Part shown: in pieces, positions 1-7,931 of the stretch | Position numbering within the stretch: position 1 is the stretch's first letter | Layout: every line of letters begins with the position of its first letter | Assembly (NCBI GenBank): GCA_020726205.1 | Contig: DYTA01000014.1 | Location: forward strand, 1 to 15,437 | Reading direction: 5' to 3' | Source of the DNA: Nitrosospira multiformis | Lineage (GTDB): Bacteria; Pseudomonadota; Gammaproteobacteria; Burkholderiales; UBA11063 | DNA: 15,437 nt | The notes under the pieces: generated by a model | What the model was told of the DNA's origin: nothing | Databases searched by the model: none | The model's input: the letters and a program-made list of their open reading frames with translations, nothing else | Position numbers and translations under genes: made by a program

Positions 1-112
1 TCCAGCAAAGCTGCGAAAATCATTGGTTTTTGCGTTTCGCACTTGAACTCAGGCACATAATATTGCTTAAAAAATTTATAAATAATAATAAATCATCAAA
101 TGGAGGCAAACA
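1..112. other. Leader upstream of the kelch lipoprotein gene
   Basis: No gene is supported here. The first 60 bases contain 26 G or C, more than the AT-rich stretch that follows. They hold a 7-bp inverted repeat, TGCGAAA at 12-18 and TTTCGCA at 35-41. Frame 1 on the plus strand is open from the edge to a TAA at 58-60 (19 residues), so a gene tail is possible, but the peptide is not recognisable. From about 61 the sequence is a run of A and T, typical of a promoter, but I could not fit a convincing -35/-10 pair. Confidence 0.4.
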
Positions 113-2122
113 TTGATTAAAAAATCATCATTCCCTAAATACTCAACTATAGCTATATCAATATTAACAATGATACTTGCAGGATGTCACAATGGAAATA
201 CTAGTACAACTCAGAATAATTCAGGCGTATTACAAACCGTAAAATCGGTAGCATCGAATCTAAGTGTCGTATCTCCACCAGCTTCGGTTTGGGAAAATGG
301 CTCAAAATCTGGTACTATAGCTCCTGTTTATGGAACACAAGGAGTACCAAGTACTTCAAATACACCTGGTTCTTTACAGGACGCTATGACATGGGTAGAT
401 TCAAGTGGTAATTTATGGTTATTTGGTGGTTTCTGTAATGGTTCCCCTCCTAACCAGACACTATGGAAATATAATCATAAAGAAGGAACGTGGACATGGG
501 TAGCAGGAGCAAAGGCTATAAGTCTATTCCCAACTAGTGAAGAAATAAAAGCTGAGTCTGGAAAATATGGTGTTCAAGGAGTTGCTAGCACCAACAACTT
601 CCCAGGAGCTCGAGATGGCTCAATAACATGGGTCGATAAATCTGGCAATTTTTGGTTGTTCGGAGGGAGTGGTCAAGCAAGTGAATCAAGTACATCTCCT
701 TATGATCAAGGAATTCTCAATGATTTATGGAAATTTAATCCTAAAGATCTTACTTGGACATGGGTAGCAGGATCAAGTAACGCTGGGCAAATTGGTAATT
801 ATGGAACTAAAAATATCGAAGCTAGTACAAATGTACCTGGTGCAAGATGGCACTCAAGTGGTGGAATAGACTCAGATGGAAACCTCTGGATTTTTGGAGG
901 TAATGGTCTTTCAAGCGTCACACAAACAAACCTGGATGACAGAATGAGGATGTTAGGTGATTTATGGAAGTTTAATATTAGCACCGGTAAGTGGACTTGG
1001 ATTTCTGGCTCAAATTTAGGTGGTAGTATTGGTAATTTTGGAACTAAAGGTGTTGAAAGTGCAACAAACGAGCCAATTAATAGAATTCAAAATGTAATGG
1101 TAATTGATAGCAGCAACAATATCTGGATTTTTGGAGGCGGTGAAACATATAATGGACATGGTAATGATTTATGGAAGTATAATCAAAAAACAAAAATGTG
1201 GACTTTTATGAGCGGTTCTAGTTATGGAGCTAGTGGTGCAACTGCAATTGGTACAAAAGGCGTCGCTAGTGTAAATAATCAGCCTGCAGGAAGAGATGGC
1301 GCAAACGGTTGGATTGATAAATCAAATAACATCTGGATTTTTGGTGGAAGTGCAGAATCAAGTAATGGCATATCGAGTGGTTCAATTAATGATTTATGGA
1401 AATATAATATTAATGATAACACTTGGACATGGGTATCTGGTAGTTTATCTCTCGTAAATACCGGTACCTATGGCACTAAAGGTGTATCAAATATAAATAA
1501 TATACCCTCAGCTAGAGCTTTTGCTGCTGGTACTGTCGATGCAAGTGGTAGTTATTGGATATATGGCGGAGATTCATTGGGTGGTTATACTGCAGACATA
1601 TATTCAGATTTATGGATTATTGGAACGGGGTCATTACCGACACCTGTAGTAACACCAACACCAAACCCAACTGAACAACCACCTGTAGCACCTGCTAATG
1701 ATCCAGATTTTCCAGAGTGTTTACCCACAGATAAAATTTGTGTAAGCAATATGACAAATTATCCTTGGGAACGAGATGCACTAACCTCTATCACAGCAAG
1801 TCTATACTTTGGGTTACGTGGAATGGTGATTACAAATCAATCTTCATCAAATCTTGTTAATTTTCAATTAAATGAACCATTTCCAAGTCCATATTTAAGC
1901 ATTGATTATTCTAGATCATCGTGCTTTAGCAATAAATCAGCAGATACACCAATTAGCCTTTCTGTTGGTAATAGTTGCAATATAGTTTTACGGTATCAGC
2001 CAATATATAGTGGTAAGCTTGAAAATAACACATTTGAATTTTATGTTGCAGGTAAATTACAATCAAACTCTAGTTGGGTATATTCTCAAAAAATTTATCA
2101 ACCATACTCTTCACAAATGTAG
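113..2122 (+). CDS. Kelch-repeat beta-propeller lipoprotein with C-terminal Ig-like domain
   Basis: A 669-residue exported lipoprotein, probably anchored in the outer membrane. The start is TTG at 113. It is the only start that gives a complete signal peptide, and TGGAGG at 101-106 lies 6 bases upstream. The signal has a basic N-terminus, a hydrophobic core at about 11-22 and the lipobox LAGC with Cys25; His26 follows, so there is no inner-membrane retention aspartate. Residues 73-505 hold six kelch-like repeats of about 70-79 residues. Each has YGTKGV or similar, then an Asn-Pro turn, then D-x-S-x-N-x-W-hydrophobic-FGG, and ends in LWK(Y/F)N followed by W-T-W-V-x-G (the last repeat ends in a shorter LWII). 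FGG or YGG aromatics fall at 104, 183, 261, 340, 410 and 484. A Pro/Thr-rich linker (about 508-531) leads to a domain at about 555-650 with G-N-S-C-N-I and a downstream Q-P..SG, resembling choice-of-anchor or ASPM-SPD2-Hydin-like Ig folds. The fold call is good. The ligand is unknown; adhesion or glycan binding is only a guess. Confidence 0.88.
   Translation: MIKKSSFPKYSTIAISILTMILAGCHNGNTSTTQNNSGVLQTVKSVASNLSVVSPPASVWENGSKSGTIAPVYGTQGVPSTSNTPGSLQDAMTWVDSSGNLWLFGGFCNGSPPNQTLWKYNHKEGTWTWVAGAKAISLFPTSEEIKAESGKYGVQGVASTNNFPGARDGSITWVDKSGNFWLFGGSGQASESSTSPYDQGILNDLWKFNPKDLTWTWVAGSSNAGQIGNYGTKNIEASTNVPGARWHSSGGIDSDGNLWIFGGNGLSSVTQTNLDDRMRMLGDLWKFNISTGKWTWISGSNLGGSIGNFGTKGVESATNEPINRIQNVMVIDSSNNIWIFGGGETYNGHGNDLWKYNQKTKMWTFMSGSSYGASGATAIGTKGVASVNNQPAGRDGANGWIDKSNNIWIFGGSAESSNGISSGSINDLWKYNINDNTWTWVSGSLSLVNTGTYGTKGVSNINNIPSARAFAAGTVDASGSYWIYGGDSLGGYTADIYSDLWIIGTGSLPTPVVTPTPNPTEQPPVAPANDPDFPECLPTDKICVSNMTNYPWERDALTSITASLYFGLRGMVITNQSSSNLVNFQLNEPFPSPYLSIDYSRSSCFSNKSADTPISLSVGNSCNIVLRYQPIYSGKLENNTFEFYVAGKLQSNSSWVYSQKIYQPYSSQM
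329..1630 (+). repeat. Six in-frame coding repeats (kelch blades)
   Basis: The propeller segment is visible in DNA as diverged direct repeats. The block GATTTATGGAA(A/G) recurs near 721, 959, 1167 and 1389. The TGGACATGGGT-like block recurs near 491, 755 and 1425, with weaker copies between. Spacing is roughly 210-240 bases. The copies differ mainly at third positions, which points to an old duplication kept by selection on the protein and not a recent expansion. Confidence 0.75.
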
Positions 2123-2464
2123 TCAAGTACATACTAATCATTAGATATTTTAATATCAACTAAAACAAACCAATACACATGTATTGGTTTGTCACAAAAT
2201 AAACCACAAAAAACCCCTCATTCATATTATAATTCAAGTTTGATTGCGCTAAAATTCTTTATCGCAAACTCCCTATATTATTTAAATGACTATTCTCGAT
2301 TAATTATCTTAACTCAGTAGTAGAGAATAACCATTTATTAAATCAAAAGTGCGTGTTATTGTGGAAGCTATTGAGTAGCTTGATTTTAATATGAATCCAG
2401 CAAAATTTACAAACAACATTAAACTACCATGTCAAGCATTGGCAAAAATCTAAGGAAATATATA
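2123..2464. other. Gene-free oppA leader with several dyads
   Basis: This 342-base gap holds no supported gene. Besides the perfect repeat at 2165-2192 there are three weaker dyads. One at 2244-2267 has TTGCG/CGCAA outer arms and TAAA/TTTA inner arms separated by one mismatch. One has arms TATTCTC (2291-2297) and GAGAATA (2323-2329). One has AAGCTA/TAGCTT arms at 2365-2381 followed by GATTTTAAT. No confident promoter pair could be picked. A 20-codon ORF at 2391-2453 ends with its stop inside the oppA ribosome binding site, but it has no Shine-Dalgarno of its own. Confidence 0.45.
2165..2192. terminator. Perfect 12-bp inverted repeat after the kelch gene
   Basis: The arms ACAAACCAATAC (2165-2176) and GTATTGGTTTGT (2181-2192) are exact complements around a 4-base loop, 42 bases after the stop codon. 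On the plus strand the stem is followed by GTCACAAAAT with no clean T-run. Read on the minus strand the T-rich side is better. It is the obvious candidate for ending the kelch transcript, but it is not a textbook intrinsic terminator and could be a protein-binding dyad. Confidence 0.5.
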
Positions 2465-4087
2465 ATGAAAATTAAACATCTAGCAATCACATTATTTACT
2501 GCTTCTCTAGCTCTTACTGCTTGCTCAAAATCATCAGATACAGCAACGACTAAAAGTAAAGATACTATCGTTGTTGATAATGGTGATGATGCACCGACAA
2601 CGGATCCTGTGTTAGACCAAGATTCAACTAGCTCGAGAATGGTGTTTGACTTATTTAGTGGACTAACATCATTTGATCAAAGTAATAAAATAATTCCTGG
2701 ATTAGCAGAAAAATGGGATGTATCACCAGATGGTAAGATCTATACTTTTCACTTAAGGTCTGGTTTAAAATTTTCTGACGGTACTCCTATTACTGCCGAA
2801 GATGTAGTATTTTCATGGCAAAGGGTTGCGGATCCTAAAGTTGGCTCACCATATAATATGTTAGCGAGCAATATAGTAAATGGTCAAGCTATTATTGATG
2901 GAAAAATGCAACCTAATCAATTAGGTGTAAAAGCGGTAGATCAAAATACAATAACAATAAATTTAAATCACCCAGATGCATCATTTTTACAAATATGTGC
3001 TATGCCAAATACAGTTATTGTTTCAAAAAAGAATTTACAAAAATTTGGCATTGATTGGGCTAACCCTAAAAACATGGTAACGTCAGGAGCTTATACTATT
3101 AAAGAATGGATAGCAAAAGGACATCTTACTCTAATTAAAAATCCGAACTACTACGATGCAATTAATGTCAGTATACCTAACGTTATACTTTTGCCAATTG
3201 TTGATACAAATGCATCATTAAATCAATACCAAACCAAACAAATTGATATTACAAATAGTTTGCCAATTGATCAATATAAAAATATTTCACAACAATATCC
3301 AAATGAAATACATACTGTTACTCAAGAGGGCTTGTATTATTACGATCTAAATATGTCATTGCCTAAATTTAAATCAAATCCTCAATTACGTCAAGCATTG
3401 TCAATGGCGGTTGACCGTCAAGTACTAGTAAAAGATGTTTTAGGTCAACATCAAATTCCTGCTTATTCTTTTGTCACCTCTACAGTTGAGGGCGGAAAAT
3501 TTGCAGGACTTAATTACGATTGGGCAACATGGTCACGAGACAAGCAAATTACTAAAGCCCAAGAACTATTTAAGGCCGCAGGTTATGGACCAAGTAATCC
3601 ATTAGAAATTACAATTAGCTACAACACTATGGATAGCCATAAAAAAATTGCTCTGGCAATAGCATCCATGTGGCAGCAAGTTTTTGGTAACAATAGCATA
3701 AAAGTTACACAAGGTAATCAAGAGTGGAAAACATTCTTAAAAGTAAGAAATTTGGCAAATTATGATGTAGCTCGTGATGGTTGGATTGCGGATTATGATT
3801 CAGTAGATAGTTATACTAACTTGTACCAATGTGGTAATCCACAAGATAACTCAAAATATTGTAATCAAGAATATAATAGTTTAATAAGCCAAGCACAAAA
3901 TTCAACTACCCCAGAGCAACGAGTTAGTTTAATTAAACAAGCCATTAATATTGCACAGAATGATTATCCAATTATTCCATTATATCAATATACCTATTCA
4001 CGACTAGTCGATCAAAGAGTCACTGGCTACACACCAGAGACTAATCACTTAGATCATGTCCAAAGTAAATGGTACAAATTAAAATAA
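2465..4087 (+). CDS. oppA: Oligopeptide-binding lipoprotein OppA
   Basis: Solute-binding protein (SBP_bac_5 family, 540 residues) that captures peptides and delivers them to OppBC. I chose ATG 2465 over ATG 2429: it has AAGGA at 2452-2456 with an 8-base spacer, and it places the signal peptide at the N-terminus. The signal ends in the lipobox LTAC (Cys20), so this form is lipid-anchored, unlike the free periplasmic OppA of Escherichia coli. The family signature runs from AEKWDVSPDGK to ITAEDVVFSW. The C-terminal lobe carries NQEWKTFL and DVARDGWIADYD (Asp443), matching the E. coli segment that binds the peptide N-terminus. Length is normal for OppA. It is first in a five-gene operon, with oppB 11 bases downstream. 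Peptide specificity cannot be read from the sequence. Confidence 0.93.
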   Translation: MKIKHLAITLFTASLALTACSKSSDTATTKSKDTIVVDNGDDAPTTDPVLDQDSTSSRMVFDLFSGLTSFDQSNKIIPGLAEKWDVSPDGKIYTFHLRSGLKFSDGTPITAEDVVFSWQRVADPKVGSPYNMLASNIVNGQAIIDGKMQPNQLGVKAVDQNTITINLNHPDASFLQICAMPNTVIVSKKNLQKFGIDWANPKNMVTSGAYTIKEWIAKGHLTLIKNPNYYDAINVSIPNVILLPIVDTNASLNQYQTKQIDITNSLPIDQYKNISQQYPNEIHTVTQEGLYYYDLNMSLPKFKSNPQLRQALSMAVDRQVLVKDVLGQHQIPAYSFVTSTVEGGKFAGLNYDWATWSRDKQITKAQELFKAAGYGPSNPLEITISYNTMDSHKKIALAIASMWQQVFGNNSIKVTQGNQEWKTFLKVRNLANYDVARDGWIADYDSVDSYTNLYQCGNPQDNSKYCNQEYNSLISQAQNSTTPEQRVSLIKQAINIAQNDYPIIPLYQYTYSRLVDQRVTGYTPETNHLDHVQSKWYKLK

Positions 4088-4098
4088 AGGATTAATGA

Positions 4099-5031
4099 AT
4101 GTTAAAATTTGCAATAAAACGCACTTTAGTAGCAATACCAACGTTATTAGCAATAATTACTTTAGTTTTTATTCTTGTTCATATGACCCCAGGTAATCCA
4201 TTTGATGGAGAAAGAGCTTTATCACCTGAAGCACTGAAGTCATTAATGACTCAATACCGTCTAAATTTACCAATTTGGCAACAGTATTTACTATATCTTA
4301 ATGATTTGCTTCATGGTAGTTTTGGAATTTCAATGAAATACCTTGGTCAATCAATTAATGGCTTACTTTTTCCTGATAACATGGGAGGATTCTGGGTTAC
4401 ATTACGTTTAAGTATTTATACCATGGTTATTGCAGTTCCAAGTGGCATAATTTTAGGAGCGTATGCTGGACTACATAAAAATTCATGGTTTGATAAAATA
4501 GTCGTATCAAGTAACATTTTTTTTACAGCTGTACCTACGATGGTAACAGGACCTTTAGCAGTCTTAATTCTAGCTGTTACATTACGTATATTTCCAGCTG
4601 GTGGATGGGGCGATGGAGATTTTCAGCATCTATTTTTGCCTGTTTTAGTTTTAATTTTAGCTTACCTACCAACGATTGCTTTTGTAATGCGTGGGAGCAT
4701 TATTGATGTATTAAATTCTAATTATATTCGTACTGCTAGAGCCAAAGGACTACCAACAAAAACAATCTTATTTAAACACGCAATTAAGCCAGCAATTTTG
4801 CCTGTCATCTCATTATTAGGTCCAATGTTTGCAGGAATATTAGTTGGTGCAGTAGTTACCGAGCAAATTTTCACTCTTCCAGGTCTTGGTGTGCTGACAA
4901 CAAATGCAGCAACCAATCGAGATTATAATATGATTATGGCAATAACTATTTTAGGCAGTATTTTAACCATAGTATTTAATATTATCGTCGATTTACTATA
5001 TATGTTACTTGACCCTAAAATTAAGCAATAG
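4099..5031 (+). CDS. oppB: Oligopeptide ABC transporter permease OppB
   Basis: Inner-membrane permease of 310 residues, the family's usual length, forming half of the peptide channel with OppC. Hydrophobic segments lie near residues 9-29, 100-122, 135-163, 178-197, 235-256 and 277-303, giving six membrane spans. The N-terminus has the typical KRTL-x-IPTL pattern and HMTPGNPF. The EAA loop that contacts the ATPases begins near Arg211 with RTARAKGLP. The start ATG at 4099 has AAAGG at 4086-4090, directly after the oppA stop. Coupled expression with oppA is likely. Confidence 0.95.
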   Translation: MLKFAIKRTLVAIPTLLAIITLVFILVHMTPGNPFDGERALSPEALKSLMTQYRLNLPIWQQYLLYLNDLLHGSFGISMKYLGQSINGLLFPDNMGGFWVTLRLSIYTMVIAVPSGIILGAYAGLHKNSWFDKIVVSSNIFFTAVPTMVTGPLAVLILAVTLRIFPAGGWGDGDFQHLFLPVLVLILAYLPTIAFVMRGSIIDVLNSNYIRTARAKGLPTKTILFKHAIKPAILPVISLLGPMFAGILVGAVVTEQIFTLPGLGVLTTNAATNRDYNMIMAITILGSILTIVFNIIVDLLYMLLDPKIKQ

Positions 5032-5040
5032 GAAATTATT

Positions 5041-5913
5041 ATGTTTGGCAAAATCAATACATTGAATCTTGATATACCAAAAACAAAAGGTTTTTGGCTT
5101 AGTGTCTTTGCTCGCCTATCAAGAAACAAATTAGCTATGACTAGTGGTCTAATAATCGTGATTCTCACTTTAATGTGTATTTTTGTTCCGATGGTTAGTT
5201 CGGTTGCTTTTGATAAAACTGACTGGGGACAAATTATGCAAACACCAAGTGGACAACACTGGTTTGGCACGGATAGTCTGGGACGTGATTTATTTGTACG
5301 CTGTTTTATTGGTGGACGAATAACTTTTGAAATCGCTTTTGCAGCAGCTTTTGTTGTCTTACTAGTCGGGATTTTCTATGGTGCTATTGCAGGATATGTT
5401 GGCGGTAAACTAGATACGATTATGATGCGAGTTGTAGATGTACTTTATGGTATTCCATTCCTGTTTTTTTGTATCTTATTAATTACTCTTTTTGGTAATA
5501 GCATGGCATTATCATTTGTTGCAATTGCTGCTATTTCATGGCTCGATATGTCACGAATTGTACGAGGACAAACACTTAGCATTAAACATAAAGAATTTGT
5601 TGAAGCGGCAATGATTTCTGGAGTTAGTAATCTCAAAATTATTACTCGTCATGTAATTCCAAATTTACTTGGTGTAGTAATTGTTTATGCTGCATTGACT
5701 GTTCCTAATATGATTGTTATGTCTGCTGTACTAAGTTTCTTTGGTTTAGGTGTAACAGAACCAATGACTTCATGGGGATTATTAATTTCAGATGGCGCAC
5801 AAAATATGCAAGCATGGTGGTTATTATTGTTCCCTGCTGGTTTAATGATTATTACATTACTATCATTTGCTTTCTTAGCAAATGGTCTACGTGATGCCTT
5901 AGATCCGCGTTAG
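5041..5913 (+). CDS. oppC: Oligopeptide ABC transporter permease OppC
   Basis: Second inner-membrane permease (290 residues). It has the OppC-type N-terminal extension, a first span at about 35-55, and the family signature HWFGTDSLGRDLF at 73-85 followed by GGRITFE. Further spans lie near 97-120, 137-165, 208-235 and 260-282. The EAA loop is at about 186-208 (FVEAAMISG and onward to HVIPN). It ends in the common DALDPR tail. AGGAA at 5030-5034 overlaps the oppB stop codon, giving tight coupling with a 9-base gap. Confidence 0.95.
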   Translation: MFGKINTLNLDIPKTKGFWLSVFARLSRNKLAMTSGLIIVILTLMCIFVPMVSSVAFDKTDWGQIMQTPSGQHWFGTDSLGRDLFVRCFIGGRITFEIAFAAAFVVLLVGIFYGAIAGYVGGKLDTIMMRVVDVLYGIPFLFFCILLITLFGNSMALSFVAIAAISWLDMSRIVRGQTLSIKHKEFVEAAMISGVSNLKIITRHVIPNLLGVVIVYAALTVPNMIVMSAVLSFFGLGVTEPMTSWGLLISDGAQNMQAWWLLLFPAGLMIITLLSFAFLANGLRDALDPR

Positions 5914-5924
5914 GAGTTATAAAA

Positions 5925-6905
5925 ATGACAGAAAAAAAAATACCACTTTTAGACGTACGTAATTTAAGTGTGGAATTCAAAGTACAAGATGGAATGGTAA
6001 AAGCAGTCAATGGATTATCATTCAAAGTCTATGATGGTGAAATTATTGGAATTGTAGGTGAATCAGGCTCAGGCAAAAGTCAAACAATGCTAGCTCTAAT
6101 GGGGTTACTTGCTTCGAATGGTAAAATAAGCGGTTCTGTAAAATTTATGGGACAAGAGTTAGTTGGAATCAGCACCTCTAAGCTCAATAAAATTCGTGGC
6201 GATAAAATGGCAATGATTTTCCAAGACCCAATGACCTCGCTAAATCCATATTTAAAAATTAGTTCACAAATGACTGAAGTCTTAATGCTACATAAAAACA
6301 TGAGCTATAAAGATGCTTTAGCAGAATCAATAAAAATGCTTGAGCGAGTAAAAATTCCTGAAGCTTCTAATCGGATTCATTTATATCCGCATGAGTTTTC
6401 TGGTGGAATGCGCCAACGAGTTATGATTGCAATGTCATTACTAACTAAGCCAAAATTATTAATTGCTGATGAGCCAACTACTGCACTTGATGTTACGGTA
6501 CAAGCTCAGATTTTGGAATTACTAAAAGAATTACGCAAAGAATTTGGTATGACGATTATTTTCATTACTCACGATATGGGGGTTGTTGCCAATTTATGTG
6601 ACCGTGTCAATGTAATGTATGGTGGATGGCTAATGGAAACAGCATCAATCAATACAATATTTAATAATTCAGTACACCCTTATACTCAAGCATTATTAGC
6701 AACAATTCCAAGCTTGGATACTCATGTTGAAAAATTAAAAACAATTCCAGGTGAACCACCAAATTTACTCCAATTACCAACTGGGTGCCCATTTCAACCT
6801 CGTTGTAGTCAAGCAAATCATCTATGTAGTGAATCCATACCATTACGTAGAGTTGAGCCACGCCATGTTGTGAAATGTGTAAATGCACAAGGAGTAGTAT
6901 TATGA
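5925..6905 (+). CDS. oppD: Oligopeptide ABC transporter ATPase OppD
   Basis: Cytoplasmic ATPase of 326 residues that powers peptide import with OppF. Walker A is GESGSGKS (45-52), the Q-loop glutamine is Gln100, the signature is SGGMRQ (159-164), Walker B is LLIADE (178-183) and the switch histidine is His216, so all ATPase motifs are intact. The C-terminal oligopeptide-transporter extension carries Cys288, Cys294, Cys301 and Cys318. From memory, [4Fe-4S] clusters have been reported at this position in structures of related Opp/Dpp transporters. AGGAG at 5912-5916 gives an 8-base spacer. The stop overlaps the oppF start. Confidence 0.95.
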   Translation: MTEKKIPLLDVRNLSVEFKVQDGMVKAVNGLSFKVYDGEIIGIVGESGSGKSQTMLALMGLLASNGKISGSVKFMGQELVGISTSKLNKIRGDKMAMIFQDPMTSLNPYLKISSQMTEVLMLHKNMSYKDALAESIKMLERVKIPEASNRIHLYPHEFSGGMRQRVMIAMSLLTKPKLLIADEPTTALDVTVQAQILELLKELRKEFGMTIIFITHDMGVVANLCDRVNVMYGGWLMETASINTIFNNSVHPYTQALLATIPSLDTHVEKLKTIPGEPPNLLQLPTGCPFQPRCSQANHLCSESIPLRRVEPRHVVKCVNAQGVVL

Positions 6906-7873
6906 AAAAAATCTTAAGCGTAAAAGATTTGAAAGTTCATTTTCATCTTGGGCGTAGTTGGTTTAAATCTGCTAGAGTTGTTCATGCTGTTGATGGGGTT
7001 AGTTTTGATGTTTTCGAAGGTGAAACACTAGGGATTGTAGGTGAATCAGGTTGTGGTAAATCATCATTAGCTCGTGCACTATGTGGTTTAAATAAAATCA
7101 CATCAGGTAGCGCATTATTCAATGAAACAATTGAACTAGCAACTGCTAATAAAGCACAATGGAATGATGTACATAAACAAGTTCAATTTATTTTCCAAGA
7201 TCCAGTTGCTGCACTAGACCCACGCATGACGGTTGCTGAAATTATTGCTGAACCTTTAATTACACTCTATCCACAAATGACTAGCTCCCAAGTCATGGCA
7301 AAGGTTTTAGCAACAATGAAATTAGTTGGGCTAAGTCAAAATCAAATTAATCGCTATCCGCAAGAGTTTTCTGGTGGTCAATGTCAACGTATCGGAATTG
7401 CTCGGGCGTTAATCTTAGAACCAAAAGTTTTAATTTGCGATGAATCAGTAAGTGCGTTAGATGTATCAATTAAAGCCCAAATTATTAATTTGTTGCAAGA
7501 TTTACAACAGCAGCTTAAACTAACGATTATTTTTATTTCACATGATTTAGGTGTAATTAAACATATTTGTAAGCGGATATTGGTAATGTATTTAGGTAAT
7601 ATTATGGAACTCGGTGATAAACAATCCGTCTATGAAAATGCACTCCATCCATATACCAAAGCGTTATTATCTGCAGTTCCTGTTGCTAATCCTGAGCTTG
7701 AAAAAGCCAAGCAAATTCAGTTGCTAGAGGGTGATTTACCATCTCCAATCAATCCACCAAAAGGTTGTGTATTCAATACTCGTTGCCCGCAAGCAACTAA
7801 TGAGTGTCGTGCTACACGCCCACAAACAAAAATGGTTGCGAATAATCTAGTTAGCTGTGTTCAAATTCATTAA
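6902..7873 (+). CDS. oppF: Oligopeptide ABC transporter ATPase OppF
   Basis: Second ATPase of the importer, 323 residues. ATG 6902 is preferred over ATG 6875: it forms the ATGA overlap with the oppD stop, has AAGGAG at 6889-6894 with a 7-base spacer, and starts with the normal [10 protein letters not shown]. Walker A is GESGCGKS (47-54), the signature is SGGQCQR (157-163), Walker B is VLICDE (176-181) and the switch histidine is His214. The sequence between the first beta strands (HLGRSWFKSARVVHAVDGVS) is the OppF/DppF-type insertion. The C-terminal extension repeats the four-cysteine pattern of OppD: Cys289, Cys295, Cys302, Cys319. It is the last gene of the operon. Confidence 0.95.
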   Translation: MKKILSVKDLKVHFHLGRSWFKSARVVHAVDGVSFDVFEGETLGIVGESGCGKSSLARALCGLNKITSGSALFNETIELATANKAQWNDVHKQVQFIFQDPVAALDPRMTVAEIIAEPLITLYPQMTSSQVMAKVLATMKLVGLSQNQINRYPQEFSGGQCQRIGIARALILEPKVLICDESVSALDVSIKAQIINLLQDLQQQLKLTIIFISHDLGVIKHICKRILVMYLGNIMELGDKQSVYENALHPYTKALLSAVPVANPELEKAKQIQLLEGDLPSPINPPKGCVFNTRCPQATNECRATRPQTKMVANNLVSCVQIH

Positions 7874-7879
7874 TATCAA

Positions 7880-7906
7880 GAAGAGGTAGATTAATTCTAC
7901 CTCTTT
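7880..7906. terminator. Bidirectional terminator between oppF and the YVTN lipoprotein gene
   Basis: Stem AAGAGGTAGA (7881-7890) and TCTACCTCTT (7896-7905), 10 perfect pairs around a 5-base loop, extendable by one G-T pair. T-rich sequence follows on the plus strand, ending in a T-run at 7918-7921. It lies 7 bases after the oppF stop and 26 bases before the end of the convergent gene, so it can serve both. Confidence 0.8.
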
Positions 7907-7931
7907 CAATTTATATCTTTTAAAAAACAAT

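Noticed and set aside
329..1630. Short-period repeats as a CRISPR array or phase-variable tract
   Set aside because: The repeats are in-frame, diverged and about 230 bases apart, and encode kelch blades. There are no short identical repeats with unique spacers and no homopolymer or microsatellite tract at the start.
2429..2464. Upstream start for oppA (ATG 2429)
   Set aside because: It would add 12 polar residues before the lipoprotein signal and has no Shine-Dalgarno, while ATG 2465 has a good one.
4923..5270. 115-residue antisense ORF over the oppB/oppC junction
   Set aside because: It lies entirely opposite two conserved permease genes, has no recognisable domain, and hydrophobic antisense reading is expected opposite membrane-protein codons.
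6875..6901. Upstream start for oppF (ATG 6875)
   Set aside because: It adds MCKCTRSSI from the oppD coding region. The ATGA overlap at 6902-6905 with AAGGAG is the usual arrangement.
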